A DNA stretch of 42,807 nucleotides from Mediterranea sp. (in: CFB group bacteria) (GTDB taxonomy: Bacteria > Bacteroidota > Bacteroidia > Bacteroidales > Bacteroidaceae): the NCBI GenBank assembly GCA_031259755.1, contig JAIRKY010000066.1:1-42807 (forward strand). The letters run 5' to 3'. The position numbers and the translations under genes were made by a program. The notes beneath the pieces were generated by a model, which did not search any database, had not been told where the DNA came from, and saw only the letters and a list, made by a program, of their open reading frames with translations. Shown here piece after piece: positions 27,748 through 39,618 of this stretch (position 1 is its first letter; the number at the start of each line of letters is the position of its first letter).

Positions 27748-29123
27748 CTGTTCTCCAGCATTTGATATATACGGGGTACGTAATCTTCAATATCACCCGC
27801 ACCAAGTGTGATTAATATATCTAATGATTTGTTTTTTAGCTTATTTTCCAATGTTTCTTTGGTACACATGTTTTTCTTTATACCCGGTTTCAGGTTTTGA
27901 TAGATCAGCTCGCTGGTTACTCCCGGGATTTGTTTTTCCCTGGCAGGGTAAATATCCAGCAAGATCACTTCATCGGCTAGCGACAGGCTATCGGCGAATT
28001 CCTTATAAAAGTCGTTGGTACGACTATAGAGGTGTGGCTGGAAAACCGCCGTGATTTTTCTTCCCGCATACAAATCGCGAAGAGACAGGATGCTTTGCCT
28101 TATCTCGGAAGGATGATGGGCGTAATCGCTAAGGAACACCAACTTGTCTGTTTTGATTTTGAAGTCGAAACGACGATCCACTCCGCGGAAGTTTTCCATT
28201 CCTTGCTTGATCTCTTTGTTTGTAACCCCATTCAAGTGTGCCAAAGCCATAGCCGCTACGCCGTTCTCAATGTTGATACTCACTGGGACACCCAATTTAA
28301 TGTCGTAGATGCGAGTGTCCGGAGCAACGAAATCAATAACGATCTCACCCTTTCCGATACGAATATTCTCTGCGTGAAAATCTCCTTCATTCCTGGAATA
28401 GGTGTACAGTTTCACACCCTCTTGTAACTTCGGTTGTAATGCGATGCCTTTGCGTATAATAAGGCAACCACTTGGTTGGACCAGTGAAGTATATTGTTCG
28501 AAACCTTCCATGTAGGCCGCTTCCGTACCGTAAATATCCAAATGGTCCGGATCAGTCGATGTGATGACAGACATATATGGCGATAACCAATGGAATGAAC
28601 GGTCGAATTCATCAGCCTCGATCACTGTATAAGGACTACTTTGAGATAGTAACAGGTTGGTTTTATAGTTTTTGGAAATACCACCCAGAAATGCGGTGCA
28701 ACCCACATGCGACTGATATAATAGGTGCGCTGTCATGGTAGAAGTAGTCGTTTTACCATGCGTGCCGGCCACACACAAACCTTTACTCGAATGGGTAATC
28801 GTACCCAACAACTGCGCGCGTTTTTGTATGTTGAAACCGGCCTCACGGAAGAAAGTCGATTCGGAATGATCCTGAGGGACAGCGGGAGTATATACTACCA
28901 ATGTGTTTTCTTTGTCCCGACAACTCTCAGGAATCAAAGCGACATTATCCTCATAATGTATCTGAGCGCCTTCTTTATTCAGCTCTTCTGTCAATTCGCT
29001 TGGAGTACGGTCGTAACCGGCTACGACCTTCCCTTGGGAAAGGAAATAGCGGACAAGAGCGCTCATCCCGATGCCTCCGGCGCCAATAAAATAAACGGAC
29101 TTTATATTTTCTATAGTTAGCAT
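27744..29123 (-). CDS. murC: UDP-N-acetylmuramate--L-alanine ligase
   Basis: YFIGAGGIGMSALVRYF, VAGTHGKTTTSTMTAHLL, SDYAHHPSEIRQSI. Confidence 0.97.
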   Translation of the reverse strand: MLTIENIKSVYFIGAGGIGMSALVRYFLSQGKVVAGYDRTPSELTEELNKEGAQIHYEDNVALIPESCRDKENTLVVYTPAVPQDHSESTFFREAGFNIQKRAQLLGTITHSSKGLCVAGTHGKTTTSTMTAHLLYQSHVGCTAFLGGISKNYKTNLLLSQSSPYTVIEADEFDRSFHWLSPYMSVITSTDPDHLDIYGTEAAYMEGFEQYTSLVQPSGCLIIRKGIALQPKLQEGVKLYTYSRNEGDFHAENIRIGKGEIVIDFVAPDTRIYDIKLGVPVSINIENGVAAMALAHLNGVTNKEIKQGMENFRGVDRRFDFKIKTDKLVFLSDYAHHPSEIRQSILSLRDLYAGRKITAVFQPHLYSRTNDFYKEFADSLSLADEVILLDIYPAREKQIPGVTSELIYQNLKPGIKKNMCTKETLENKLKNKSLDILITLGAGDIEDYVPRIYQMLENR

Positions 29124-29186
29124 CTTTGCATTTACGAGTTGACTATTTACGTTTGAAACATGAATATGCGGTGTGAATGTTGAAAA

Positions 29187-30311
29187 TTAAATAATTTGCG
29201 TTTCAACTAATCGAATAACTTCTTTAGCGATGATATTAGCCGAATTGGGCTGGGCGAACCGGGCGATATTGTCGCTGAGTTCTTTTAACAATGTCTCGTT
29301 ATAAATAGTTTCCAATGTTGTCGGGATCAACTTCTCTATCGCTTCGGCATCTTTAATGTATAGAGCAGCTTGTTTATTAACCAAAGCCAATGCGTTTTGT
29401 GTTTGGTGATCTTCCGCAACGTTGGGAGAGGGAACCAGTATCACAGGTTTGTGCAATAGACAGAATTCTGAGATCGAACCTGCACCGGCGCGGGATATGA
29501 CAAGGTCGGCGCCAGCGTATGCACTAACCATATCCTTGATGAAATCAGTGGTGTGGAGATTGGGTATTTTTCCTGCTGCTTTCATCGCTTCCATTGCCTG
29601 TTCATAGTAGAATTTGCCGGTTTGCCAGATGAATTGCACGTCAGACTGTTTGATAACCTCCAGATTTGTCATGATACACCGGTTAATGGTACGTGCGCCA
29701 AGGCTTCCCCCCAGGATCAGAATGGTTTTCTTTGTCGGTTCAAGATTGAACCGGAGTAATGCGTCCTCTCGTGTAATCTGACTATTTACTAGATCCTGAC
29801 GAACAGGATTGCCCGTCATGATGATCTTATCACCGGGAAAGAACTTCTCCATATTATCGTAAGCTACACAGATCTTTTTTGCGTGCTTAGCTAATAACTT
29901 ATTGGTAATTCCTGCATAAGAATTTTGTTCCTGAATTAAAGTTGGGATTCCTATCATTCCGGCAGTCTTCAACAACGGGCCACTGGCATATCCGCCTACT
30001 CCTACAGCCACATCCGGCCGGAACTGTTTAATGATCCGGTGCGCTTTGAGCTGGCTTCTGAACAGCTTCACCGGAATGGAGATGTTTTTCAGCAGATTCT
30101 TGCGGTCAAATCCTGCAATCGGAAGGCCAATGATCTCGTATCCGGCATCGGGTACGCGTTGCATCTCCATTCTTCCTTCAGCGCCTACAAAAAGGAGTTG
30201 TGCATCAGGCTGTAATTCTTTTATGGCGTTCGCAATGGATATAGCCGGAAAGATATGTCCTCCGGTACCTCCACCACTAATGATCACTCGTATTGGCCGT
30301 TCCATATTCAT
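29187..30311 (-). CDS. murG: UDP-GlcNAc:undecaprenyl-PP-MurNAc-pentapeptide GlcNAc transferase
   Basis: VIISGGGTGGHIFPAISIANA, GVGGYASGPLL, ISRAGAGSISEF. Confidence 0.97.
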   Translation of the reverse strand: MNMERPIRVIISGGGTGGHIFPAISIANAIKELQPDAQLLFVGAEGRMEMQRVPDAGYEIIGLPIAGFDRKNLLKNISIPVKLFRSQLKAHRIIKQFRPDVAVGVGGYASGPLLKTAGMIGIPTLIQEQNSYAGITNKLLAKHAKKICVAYDNMEKFFPGDKIIMTGNPVRQDLVNSQITREDALLRFNLEPTKKTILILGGSLGARTINRCIMTNLEVIKQSDVQFIWQTGKFYYEQAMEAMKAAGKIPNLHTTDFIKDMVSAYAGADLVISRAGAGSISEFCLLHKPVILVPSPNVAEDHQTQNALALVNKQAALYIKDAEAIEKLIPTTLETIYNETLLKELSDNIARFAQPNSANIIAKEVIRLVETQII

Positions 30312-30312
30312 T

Positions 30313-31596
30313 TTAATTGTTCGTTTCTTTAAACTCGCTGTCGCTGTTCAATACTTGGGCTGTTGGTTCCGCTGCCTGCAATGTCAATGCTGCTTCTTCG
30401 GCAGCCTTAGCAGCATTTTCTTTTTCTTTCTCAAGTTGAATCGTATAGCAACTTACACTCAGAATCATGCCGATATATGCGCAATTGATCAGTGTGCTTG
30501 TTCCTCCTTTACTGACCAGCGGCAAGGGTTGTCCCGTAACCGGACATAATCCTACAGCTACCATCATGTTCAATATGGCTTGTGAGACCAACATCAGGGC
30601 TATACCCATCACGAGAAAGGCGGGAAATGTCCGGTTGCATTTCTGCGCGATACGCCCTGCTCGAATAAGCAACCAAATGTAGAGGATTACAACAAAGCTT
30701 CCTCCCATAAGCCCCAATTCTTCGATGATAATAGCAAAGATAAAATCAGAGAACGCCTGACTTAAAAAATCACGCTGAACGGAATTGCCCGGAGCTTTGC
30801 CCGCCAGGTTACTAGTTGCAATAGCAATACGTGCATGGGCAATTTGAGCATTCTTATCAATATCAAATTTTGCAGCCGGTACCTTTTCGTCCTCAATGAA
30901 ATTGATAATACGATTCTTCCAAACGACAAGGCGATGCATGAAAGGGATCTTGGTATCGCTGGGTACAACAAGTGCGAGACCGATAACAAAAGTCCCTACT
31001 AATGCGATACTGCCAAATAATAGCAAAAGCTTTTTAATGGCTATCTGTCCGATAAACATTAAAAGTACTACTACAAAGAGCAGAAGCAGGGCGGTGGATA
31101 GGTTTTCAGGTGCAATAAAGACACAGACCATTCCGGTGATGATCATGATATACTTGAATGCTTTGGGATTGGCTCCTTCATCATTTTGCCTTTTAGAAAG
31201 AATAAACGATACAGCGATAATAACGGCCATTTTCGCCAACTCCGAAGGCTGGAATTGGATACCGAAAAAAGTCATCCAACGTGCTGCGCCATTCACGCGG
31301 TCACCGGTGATGAATCCCATAACCGCAACAAATATCAATAGAAAAATGGAAACAGGGAGTAGGAATACCGGGAATACCTGGAACCATTTGTAGGGAATGA
31401 TATGAACAACGATTACAACAATTACACCCACCATCAGGATAGTAACGTGCTGTGTAATAGGCGCCCAGTGGTCTCCTGTTTTGTAGGTCAATGTGCTGGC
31501 TGCGCTAAAAACCTCAATGATAGAGATCATACAGAGACATAGAAAGATGATCCATATTACTCTGTCACCCTTTAATAAACTCTTCAATAAATCCAT
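30313..31596 (-). CDS. ftsW: Peptidoglycan polymerase / division protein FtsW
   Basis: SEDS multi-TM protein; FFGIQFQPSELAKM, DFIFAIIIEELGLMGG, GLCPVTGQPLPLVSKGGTS. Confidence 0.95.
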   Translation of the reverse strand: MDLLKSLLKGDRVIWIIFLCLCMISIIEVFSAASTLTYKTGDHWAPITQHVTILMVGVIVVIVVHIIPYKWFQVFPVFLLPVSIFLLIFVAVMGFITGDRVNGAARWMTFFGIQFQPSELAKMAVIIAVSFILSKRQNDEGANPKAFKYIMIITGMVCVFIAPENLSTALLLLFVVVLLMFIGQIAIKKLLLLFGSIALVGTFVIGLALVVPSDTKIPFMHRLVVWKNRIINFIEDEKVPAAKFDIDKNAQIAHARIAIATSNLAGKAPGNSVQRDFLSQAFSDFIFAIIIEELGLMGGSFVVILYIWLLIRAGRIAQKCNRTFPAFLVMGIALMLVSQAILNMMVAVGLCPVTGQPLPLVSKGGTSTLINCAYIGMILSVSCYTIQLEKEKENAAKAAEEAALTLQAAEPTAQVLNSDSEFKETNN

Positions 31597-32927
31597 TATA
31601 ATGATCTTACGTATTCTTTAAATTGATCGCCTCGATCTTCGTAATTCTTAAACAGATCGAAGCTTGCGCAGCAAGGACTTAACAATACGGTATCGCCTTT
31701 TTCCGCCATCTTGTATGAAGCTTCCACAGCGTCTTTCATGCTTTGCACATCGGCTATAGGCAGACCGGACCCATCAAAGAACTTATGCAGTTTTGAATTG
31801 TCGGTTCCCATGAATACAAGCGCTCTACATTTTTCATGTATCAAATCGGCGATCTCTGTATAGTCGTTACCCTTATCGATACCCCCAAGAATTAATACCG
31901 TTTTTGTAATCATGCTTTGTAAAGCATACCAGCATGAATTCACATTAGTCGCCTTGGAGTCGTTGATGAATTCAATTCCCCGGGCGCGGGCCACTTTTTC
32001 CAGTCTATGTTCTACTCCTTTAAAATCGGAAAGAGCTTTACGTATATTTTCTTTCGTAATGCCAGCCAGGTTAGCCGATATACCTGCCGCCAATGAATTA
32101 TATAGGTTGTGCGTTCCGGTCAGAGCCAACTTTTCTTGCTCCATATTGAATGTAATCGGTTCATTGATAATCAATTCATGATCCTCTACGTAAGCGATTG
32201 CTCCATCTTCTTTCACGGCTGAGAAAGGATAGAAGTGGGCATGTATACCGTGTTTATCCAGTTCCTGTTTGATGATCGGGTCATCATTCCAGAAGATGAA
32301 TGCGTCTTCCGGAGTTTGATTCCGGGTAATACGGAATTTGGCATCAATATAATTCTGTATATTGTAGTCGTAACGATCCAAATGATCGGGAGTGATGTTC
32401 ATCAATACCGCGATATTTGCACGGAATTTATACATATTGTCTAACTGAAAACTGCTCAACTCAATGATGTAATAATCGTGCTTATTTTCGGCAACCTGCA
32501 GAGCAAGGCTTTTGCCGATATTACCTGCCAATCCGACGTTAAGACCTGCACTTTTAAAGATGTGATAGGTGAGGCTGGTCGTAGTAGTCTTTCCGTTACT
32601 ACCCGTGATACAGACCATTTTAGCATCGGTGTAGCGTCCGGCGAATTCTATCTCGGAAATGACAGAAACGCCTTGTTCCTTAAGCTTCATAATAATAGGC
32701 GCTTCATTTGGAATACCTGGGCTTTTGATGACTTCGTCGGCATTTAAAATGAGCTCTTCGGTGTGCTTGCCTTCTTCCCATGGAATGTCATATTTTGCCA
32801 TTAAGGTTTTGTACTTATCCTTGATGACAGACATATCGGATACAAAAGTTTCGAAGCCTTTAACCTTGGCAAGTACCGCAGCCCCCGAACCGCTTTCTCC
32901 TGCTCCCAATATTACAATTCTTTTCAT
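31596..32927 (-). CDS. murD: UDP-N-acetylmuramoylalanine--D-glutamate ligase
   Basis: VILGAGESGSGAAVLAKVKG, VCITGSNGKTTTTSLTYHI, INDSKATN. Confidence 0.97.
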   Translation of the reverse strand: MKRIVILGAGESGSGAAVLAKVKGFETFVSDMSVIKDKYKTLMAKYDIPWEEGKHTEELILNADEVIKSPGIPNEAPIIMKLKEQGVSVISEIEFAGRYTDAKMVCITGSNGKTTTTSLTYHIFKSAGLNVGLAGNIGKSLALQVAENKHDYYIIELSSFQLDNMYKFRANIAVLMNITPDHLDRYDYNIQNYIDAKFRITRNQTPEDAFIFWNDDPIIKQELDKHGIHAHFYPFSAVKEDGAIAYVEDHELIINEPITFNMEQEKLALTGTHNLYNSLAAGISANLAGITKENIRKALSDFKGVEHRLEKVARARGIEFINDSKATNVNSCWYALQSMITKTVLILGGIDKGNDYTEIADLIHEKCRALVFMGTDNSKLHKFFDGSGLPIADVQSMKDAVEASYKMAEKGDTVLLSPCCASFDLFKNYEDRGDQFKEYVRSL

Positions 32928-34195
32928 TATCGGATCTTTAATGTAATAATAGTGATAGCCGCCAACACAATGGTTACGATCCAGAAACGGACGGTGATTT
33001 TCGATTCATGGAAGACATGGGTTGGTTTGGTGAACATATACGTACAGTTTGGATCAAGCTGAGCCATGGTTGTACGGAAATGATCGTGTATGGGTGTACG
33101 TTTGAATATGCGCCGGCGTACCCCTTTCTTTTTACCTCTCTTGAAATAATTTACCTGTAAGAGAACCGATAGATTCTCTACAAGGAATACACCGCAAAGA
33201 ATAGGAATCAACAACTCTTTGTGTATGATAATGGCAAATACTGCAATAATACCACCAATAGTCAAACTACCGGTGTCACCCATAAATACCTGTGCAGGGA
33301 ATGCATTATACCAAAGAAAACCGATCAAAGCGCCGATGAAGCTGCAAATAAATATAACAAGCTCTTCGCTTCCGGGAATAAACATGATGTTAAGATAACT
33401 GGCAAATGCGGCGTGGCTGGAGACATAAGCAAGTATCCCTAACGTAAGTCCGATTATGGCGGAGTTACCTGCTGCCATTCCATCCATCCCATCATTCAGA
33501 TTAGCTCCGTTGGAAACGGCTGTTACTACAAAGATGGTTACGATGATAAATAATATCCATCCGGCGGTTTGTGCATGTTCGCCCATAAATTCGACGATAT
33601 TCGCGTAATCCAAGTCATTGTTTTTAAAGAATGGGATTGTTGTTTTAGTCGATTTGATATTATGTGGACGATGAATAATTTCTATAGCATCTCCTTCTTT
33701 TTGAATTTCCATATTCTCACGGATAACGACATCCGGGCTCATGTAAAGCGTCAATCCTACGATCAATCCAAGCCCTACCTGGCCAATCACTTTGAATTTT
33801 CCATGAAGACCTTCTTTGTTTTTCTTGAAGATTTTGATATAGTCGTCGGCAAAGCCCAGTGAACCGAGCCATAGGGTGGTAATCAACATCAGAAGCATAT
33901 ATACATTGTCCAAACATCCCAATAACAGGCAAGGAACAAGGATGGCTACTATGATGATCACTCCCCCCATGCTGGGAACTCCGACTTTACCCGCATTAAA
34001 TGGGTCGATGCCGGCATTACGTTGTACTTCAGTGATTTGTTTCCGTTTCAGTAGATTGATAAACCTGTCACCAAAGATACTGGAAATGAGCAATGCCAGG
34101 ATGATGGCCATCAACGCTCTGAATGAAACATAATTGAATATGCCTGAACCTGGAAAATCATATTCTTGGAGCCACTGAAATAAATAATATAACAT
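32927..34195 (-). CDS. mraY: Phospho-N-acetylmuramoyl-pentapeptide transferase
   Basis: GVPSMGGVIIIVAILV, NLNDGMDGMAAG, FMGDTGSLTIGG, PIHDHFR. Confidence 0.97.
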   Translation of the reverse strand: MLYYLFQWLQEYDFPGSGIFNYVSFRALMAIILALLISSIFGDRFINLLKRKQITEVQRNAGIDPFNAGKVGVPSMGGVIIIVAILVPCLLLGCLDNVYMLLMLITTLWLGSLGFADDYIKIFKKNKEGLHGKFKVIGQVGLGLIVGLTLYMSPDVVIRENMEIQKEGDAIEIIHRPHNIKSTKTTIPFFKNNDLDYANIVEFMGEHAQTAGWILFIIVTIFVVTAVSNGANLNDGMDGMAAGNSAIIGLTLGILAYVSSHAAFASYLNIMFIPGSEELVIFICSFIGALIGFLWYNAFPAQVFMGDTGSLTIGGIIAVFAIIIHKELLIPILCGVFLVENLSVLLQVNYFKRGKKKGVRRRIFKRTPIHDHFRTTMAQLDPNCTYMFTKPTHVFHESKITVRFWIVTIVLAAITIITLKIR

Positions 34196-34245
34196 GCTAT
34201 TTCTTTTTTATAAATTAAATCCTCGCTGCAGCGCATTGTCGCTGT

Positions 34246-35697
34246 TTAGCCAACTATTTCTTTAATGATCTCTTTATCATCAAAATGATGTTTTACACCT
34301 TTCACATCCTGATAATTCTCATGACCTTTTCCTGCTACCAGTATCACATCTCCCGGTTCGGCTAACATACATGCAGTCCGGATCGCTTCTTTACGGTCGG
34401 CAATAGTGATGGTTCTTTTACGGCCTTCGGCGTCTAACCCTGCAAGCATGTCATTGATGATATCCATGGGCTCTTCAAAGCGCGGATTATCGGATGTAAT
34501 TATAACACGATCGCTAAGGCGGACAGATTCTTTTGCCATGATCGGGCGTTTACCTTTGTCACGGTTACCACCGGCGCCAACAACAGTAATGACTTTACCT
34601 TTACCCTCGAGTACCTCATGAATAGTGTTTAATACATTAACCAACGCATCGGGTGTATGTGCATAATCTACAATAGTTATATAACCACTGGGCGAGCGAA
34701 TAGAATCGAAACGTCCTGCTACAGGGTGTAAAGCGCTTAGCGCGATCAGGACTTCCTCTTCTTTCTTACCGAGCAATACAGCCGTTCCAAATACAGCCAA
34801 AAGATTAGAGGCATTAAAACGACCGATGAATTGGACAAAAAGTTCTTTATTGTTGAAGTCAAGCAACATTCCATCGAAATGTGATTCCAGTATACGCCCT
34901 TTAAAGTCGCTTAGGCTACGTAGAGAGTAAGTATAGACATTTGATCGGGTATTTTGTGTCATAACCAATCCGTTCTTATCATCAAGATTGGTCAGGCTAA
35001 ACGCATTTTTCGGTAGATTATCGAAGAATTTCTTCTTTGCCTTGAGGTAATTTTCTACAGTTTTATGATAGTCCATGTGATCACGGGTCAGGTTGGTGAA
35101 GATACCTCCCGCAAATCTCAATCCGCTGATACGTTTCTGGTCAATAGCATGTGAGCTTACTTCCATAAATACGTATTTGCAACCTTCGTCGGCCATACGG
35201 CCTAACAAGCTATTTAATGTGATTGGGTCTGGAGTAGTATGTTCGGTCGGTATAGCTTCTCCGTCAATATAATTACATACGGTTGATATCAATCCCGTTT
35301 TATATCCAAATTTGCGAAACATTTCATATAATAAAGTAGCAATAGTCGTTTTACCGTTAGTGCCGGTCACTCCAATTAATTCAATCGTAGAAGTAGGATC
35401 GCCATAAAATGTTGTAGCAATTTTGCCCACAGCGTCTTCACTATCGGGAACTTGTATATATGTTATGTTTTCAACTTTTTCATCGGGAATTTCTTCGCAA
35501 AGAACAGCAGTGGCGCCATTCTGTATAGCTGCAGGAATATAAGTGTGTCCATCGATTTGAGTCCCTTTCATAGCCATGAAGATATGCCCGTTTTTCACCA
35601 TACGGGAGTCAATGTGTACTCCTGTAATGTCGATCTCGTATGGACCGGTGATTTGGATCACTTGGATCTTTTTGAATAATTCTCCCAGTTTCATCAT
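34246..35697 (-). CDS. murE: UDP-MurNAc-L-Ala-D-Glu ligase for the third residue
   Basis: [69 protein letters not shown]. Confidence 0.97.
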   Translation of the reverse strand: MMKLGELFKKIQVIQITGPYEIDITGVHIDSRMVKNGHIFMAMKGTQIDGHTYIPAAIQNGATAVLCEEIPDEKVENITYIQVPDSEDAVGKIATTFYGDPTSTIELIGVTGTNGKTTIATLLYEMFRKFGYKTGLISTVCNYIDGEAIPTEHTTPDPITLNSLLGRMADEGCKYVFMEVSSHAIDQKRISGLRFAGGIFTNLTRDHMDYHKTVENYLKAKKKFFDNLPKNAFSLTNLDDKNGLVMTQNTRSNVYTYSLRSLSDFKGRILESHFDGMLLDFNNKELFVQFIGRFNASNLLAVFGTAVLLGKKEEEVLIALSALHPVAGRFDSIRSPSGYITIVDYAHTPDALVNVLNTIHEVLEGKGKVITVVGAGGNRDKGKRPIMAKESVRLSDRVIITSDNPRFEEPMDIINDMLAGLDAEGRKRTITIADRKEAIRTACMLAEPGDVILVAGKGHENYQDVKGVKHHFDDKEIIKEIVG

Positions 35698-35698
35698 T

Positions 35699-37822
35699 CT
35701 AATGTATTAATTCTATCGATATTGTTTGTCCCGGTTTAATCTCACTTCCTTGCGGTATGGATTGCTTATAGACTGTTCCTACTCCCGATAGATGTACCTT
35801 TAATCCTTTGCTTTCAAGAAGATAAAGTGCATCTTTTGCACCCATTCCAATGACACTTGGCACTTTTTTCTTATGAACCTCTTTAGCATGTAATGTTACT
35901 GCGGTTGGAAGTGAGTGTGTGCTTCCCCAAATTTCTTGATCTTTTTTGCTTTTGAAATCTGTTTGGGCAGTTATCTTTAGGTCATCCAGAACATGTTTAG
36001 CTTCAGCAAGTTCTCCTGCTTTAACACTGGGTATGATAATATTGACCGAATCAATTGCATTTCTAATATCAAGTACAAGGTTCTTGGCATATACTCTTTC
36101 GGCAATTTTGCCAAATACGCTGCCGGCCATAAGACCTCCGGATGCAGGAAGGCCTGGCTTTTGAATGGCTACTATACAACTGTATTTAGGGTCATCGGCA
36201 GGGAAGTAACCACAAAAACTAACTAAATAGTTAATCGTACCACCCTTATATCCCGCTGCACCTTGAGATATCTGCGCTGTTCCTGTTTTTCCGGCTATAG
36301 GGAATTGTGAAGAACCGGCTGGCTTTGCAAGCCCTTTGCTGACCACTTGCTCCAAGATATCCTGTATTTGATGTAAAGTATGCTCAGAACAGATCGAAGG
36401 ATTAATAACCTCTGTTGGAAACTCCTCTACTACTTCATCATTTCGTGTTATAGCTTTAACGAATTTCGGACGCACCATTTTACCATTATTCGCTATCGCA
36501 TTATAAAAAACCAGCGTATTGATCGGTGGAACTTGGATTTCATAACCAATACTCATCCAAGGTAATGCTGTTTTGGACCAGTGTCCATCTTTCGGTCTGC
36601 GGATATTAGGCTTACCTTCACCGGGGATTTGTAGATTAAGTGGCTCGTTAAGGCTCATACGATGCAATCCTTCTACAAATTTATCCGGGTTCTTTCCGTA
36701 GTGCTTGTCAATCAAGTAGGCTACCCCAATATTGGAAGAAACCATTAGTATTTGAGGTACGGTAAGATATTGATAACCACCGCGACGCCAATTATGGTCA
36801 CGCATAGTGCGGCCATACATCGTCATAATCCCATTGCCCGTATCTACCCCATCTGATGTACTGATAACTCCATCTTCAAGCGCAACCATGAGAGAAGCCG
36901 TTTTGAAAGTCGACCCCGGTTCTATCATATCACTGATTGCGCCATTTTTAACTTCCCTATATTTGCCATCTTTACCTTTAGTCATGTTGACAATAGCTTT
37001 GACTTCTCCCGTAACTACTTCCATTAAGACTACAACACCTTCGTTAGCATTGATTTCAATGAGTTTGTCAACGAGAGCCTTCTCACAAATATCTTGCATG
37101 CCAACATCAATCGTTGATATAATATCACAACCATCTATGGGGGCAATATCTACTATGTTGAGGTATTTGTTCTTTACTTTTTGCCGATGGGTGATTCCAT
37201 TATGTCCTTTTAGAACGGAATCGAATGCCAACTCAATCCCATTTTTGGCGCCTTGTGCCGTATCGGCATAAATATCGCCTAACGTACGGGAAGCAAGCGA
37301 CCCGAATGGCTTTTTACGTCGATTATAAACCTGTTCATGGAAACCTCCTTTATATTTGTTGAGGCTGAATACGGGTAAACGCTTAACTTCTTTATATTGA
37401 ATATAAGATATGCGGTTAGGGTATATCAGGTAATTGCGCACACCCTGTTCCCTGCCTTTGAGCAAATGAACTTTGAACTGTGCCGCACTTTTATTCGGGA
37501 ATATTTTGTGCAAACCGGCACAAATTTCATTCAGGTGATTCATTAGCATAGTGTCTTTATCTACACCGCCCGCCTTGAAGTCCATGTAGATACGATATTC
37601 CGGAAGAGAGCTTGCCATCATGCTTCCATTGGCTGATAGTATATTGCCACGGTTTGGTTTAATGGTAACATTCTCTTTTACAAAACGACCTGCTACGTCT
37701 TGCCAGTATTGGCGTTCATCAAACATAATGATACCGGCTTTGACGACAATGGCAATTCCTATCAACCCCATAAGGAGGATGACAAATAAATAGCGGGTCA
37801 TTATATGTTTTTTATTAGCCAT
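35699..37822 (-). CDS. ftsI: Division transpeptidase FtsI/PBP with C-terminal PASTA domain
   Basis: [12 protein letters not shown] (SxxK), GKTGTAQ (KTG), [28 protein letters not shown]. Confidence 0.95.
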   Translation of the reverse strand: MANKKHIMTRYLFVILLMGLIGIAIVVKAGIIMFDERQYWQDVAGRFVKENVTIKPNRGNILSANGSMMASSLPEYRIYMDFKAGGVDKDTMLMNHLNEICAGLHKIFPNKSAAQFKVHLLKGREQGVRNYLIYPNRISYIQYKEVKRLPVFSLNKYKGGFHEQVYNRRKKPFGSLASRTLGDIYADTAQGAKNGIELAFDSVLKGHNGITHRQKVKNKYLNIVDIAPIDGCDIISTIDVGMQDICEKALVDKLIEINANEGVVVLMEVVTGEVKAIVNMTKGKDGKYREVKNGAISDMIEPGSTFKTASLMVALEDGVISTSDGVDTGNGIMTMYGRTMRDHNWRRGGYQYLTVPQILMVSSNIGVAYLIDKHYGKNPDKFVEGLHRMSLNEPLNLQIPGEGKPNIRRPKDGHWSKTALPWMSIGYEIQVPPINTLVFYNAIANNGKMVRPKFVKAITRNDEVVEEFPTEVINPSICSEHTLHQIQDILEQVVSKGLAKPAGSSQFPIAGKTGTAQISQGAAGYKGGTINYLVSFCGYFPADDPKYSCIVAIQKPGLPASGGLMAGSVFGKIAERVYAKNLVLDIRNAIDSVNIIIPSVKAGELAEAKHVLDDLKITAQTDFKSKKDQEIWGSTHSLPTAVTLHAKEVHKKKVPSVIGMGAKDALYLLESKGLKVHLSGVGTVYKQSIPQGSEIKPGQTISIELIH

Positions 37823-38151
37823 TATTTTATCAGGTATGGAGGATGAGTCGCAGTTTGCAACTCAGTCTCTTTTTCAGAAATATATTCTTCGATACGCGAT
37901 TGGCGACTTTTCTCCATCAATTCGGAGTTGCGTGTCAAAGCGTCATATTTAATGTCAATCAGTTCTTGTCTAAGACGATCGATTTCAATCATTTGTTGTT
38001 GAGCGGCATATCTGTTGTGAATGTAGAATATCACAAACATCATGATGAGGATAAGAAGTTTTGTTTGGCGGCGGAAAAAATCTGTCGCCAAAATGTCTCC
38101 TCCTAAAATGCTCTTCAAAGAAGACCCTTTTTTCTTTATATCTTCTTCCAT
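37822..38151 (-). CDS. FtsL-like small bitopic division protein
   Basis: 109 aa, single TM LLILIMMFVIFYIHNRY followed by coiled coil; between rsmH and ftsI. Confidence 0.8.
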   Translation of the reverse strand: MEEDIKKKGSSLKSILGGDILATDFFRRQTKLLILIMMFVIFYIHNRYAAQQQMIEIDRLRQELIDIKYDALTRNSELMEKSRQSRIEEYISEKETELQTATHPPYLIK

Positions 38152-38157
38152 ACTTTG

Positions 38158-39117
38158 CTACTCTTTAAATGAATCTGGATACAACTCCTTGCTTCCGCCG
38201 CCTTTCTTTTCAGCAATTCTCAGTTTAGCGCTCCTTGAACGCGGATTTCGTTCAATTTCTTCCGGAGTGGGTGTAATCACTTTGTTGTTGATCAAGCGAA
38301 ACGGTGTTTGTAGATTGCCAAAAAAATCTTGCTTTTGTTTTCCTTCAATATTTCCCGTTTTCATTAAGTTTTTCACCATTCGATCCTCTAATGAATGATA
38401 TGTAATGACAACTAAACGTCCACCGGGTTTGAGCGCTTCCGTAGCTGAAACAAGCATTTCTTTAAGTGCCTCTATTTCTTGATTTACTTCAATGCGAAGC
38501 GCCTGGAATACTTTGGCCAATTCCTTTTTCTCCCGCTTTTCGGGGAAAAGCGGCTTGATTGTCGTCAAGAATTCTTCTATAGTCCTTATGTTGTTCTTTG
38601 CCCGTTCGCGAACAATGACAGAGGATAACTTGCGACTATTTTTAAGTTCACCATACGAATAAAATATATTGGCAAGCCGTTCCTCTTCATAGTTATTCAC
38701 TATATCAGCGGCTGTAACGCCGGCCCGTTTGTTCATGCGCATATCCAATGCGCTATTGAAGCGGAAAGAGAAGCCGCGTTTACTATCATCAAAGTGACGC
38801 GATGACACCCCTAAATCGGCAAGTATGGCATCAACCTTCTCTACGTTGTAATAGCGTAGAAAATTACTTAGATAACGAAAATTGCTCCGAACGAAGATAA
38901 AACGTTTGTCGTTTACTATATTTTTTTCGGCATCCTCATCTTGATCAAAGCTGAGAAGTTTTCCCTTTGCGCCTAAGCGTGAGAGAATCTCCTTGGAGTG
39001 ACCACCACCACCGAAAGTAACATCCATATATGTGCCGTCAGGGTGAATATCCATCCCGTCAACGCTGTTTTTTAGCATTACAGGAACATGATATGTCATT
39101 TCTTCGTTTGTCATCAA
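38158..39117 (-). CDS. rsmH: 16S rRNA (cytosine1402-N4)-methyltransferase
   Basis: HVPVMLKNSVDGMDIHPDGTYMDVTFGGGGHSKEIL, DLGVSSRHFDDSKRGFSF, ALRIEVNQE, VITYHSLEDRMVK. Confidence 0.97.
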   Translation of the reverse strand: MMTNEEMTYHVPVMLKNSVDGMDIHPDGTYMDVTFGGGGHSKEILSRLGAKGKLLSFDQDEDAEKNIVNDKRFIFVRSNFRYLSNFLRYYNVEKVDAILADLGVSSRHFDDSKRGFSFRFNSALDMRMNKRAGVTAADIVNNYEEERLANIFYSYGELKNSRKLSSVIVRERAKNNIRTIEEFLTTIKPLFPEKREKKELAKVFQALRIEVNQEIEALKEMLVSATEALKPGGRLVVITYHSLEDRMVKNLMKTGNIEGKQKQDFFGNLQTPFRLINNKVITPTPEEIERNPRSRSAKLRIAEKKGGGSKELYPDSFKE

Positions 39118-39124
39118 GGAGTAT

Positions 39125-39583
39125 TTATAATTCGTTATTGTTCTTCATTATCTCTTCCAGAGCATTACCGAATGTTTCCGGCGACATAAATGGCTGTTCT
39201 GTTTTCTCTTTGGCCCAGATTTCAATCTTATTGTCTACGCCAATAAATCGCACATCATTCTGAATCCGGCATAGTTGAAGGTATCGCTTAGGGATCAATA
39301 TCCGACCATTTCCGTCCGGTATAATGATTTCAACATCACTCACGAACTGGCGAAATATTAACTGATGCGTAGCATTCCATTTATTGAGTTTTGAACGAAG
39401 TTCGTTTAGATCTTCATTCCATATACTCTCAGGGTATAGTGTCAGGCAGTCTTGAAAAACATCCTTGCGCATAATGAGCTTTTCTTCGGAAGTAATCTGT
39501 AATTGCTTCCTGAATTGAGCGGGGATGAAAAGCCGTCCTTTAGCATCTGCTTTGGCTTCAATATTACCCAAGAATCGGATCAT
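39125..39583 (-). CDS. mraZ: MraZ transcriptional regulator (start revised to ATG at 39583)
   Basis: MIRFLGNIEAKADAKGRLFIPAQFRKQL and DGNGRILIPKRYLQL (two SpoVT/AbrB-like repeats); the 23-residue N-terminal extension of the 39652 ORF is not MraZ-like. Confidence 0.93.
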   Translation of the reverse strand: MIRFLGNIEAKADAKGRLFIPAQFRKQLQITSEEKLIMRKDVFQDCLTLYPESIWNEDLNELRSKLNKWNATHQLIFRQFVSDVEIIIPDGNGRILIPKRYLQLCRIQNDVRFIGVDNKIEIWAKEKTEQPFMSPETFGNALEEIMKNNNEL

Positions 39584-39618
39584 TTTTACTTTGATTATAT
39601 ATAATAGATTGTAAAAAT

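Noticed and set aside
36807-37271. 154-aa plus-strand ORF inside ftsI
   Set aside because: Antisense to the conserved transpeptidase domain; low-complexity Ser/Thr/Ile-rich product typical of shadow frames.
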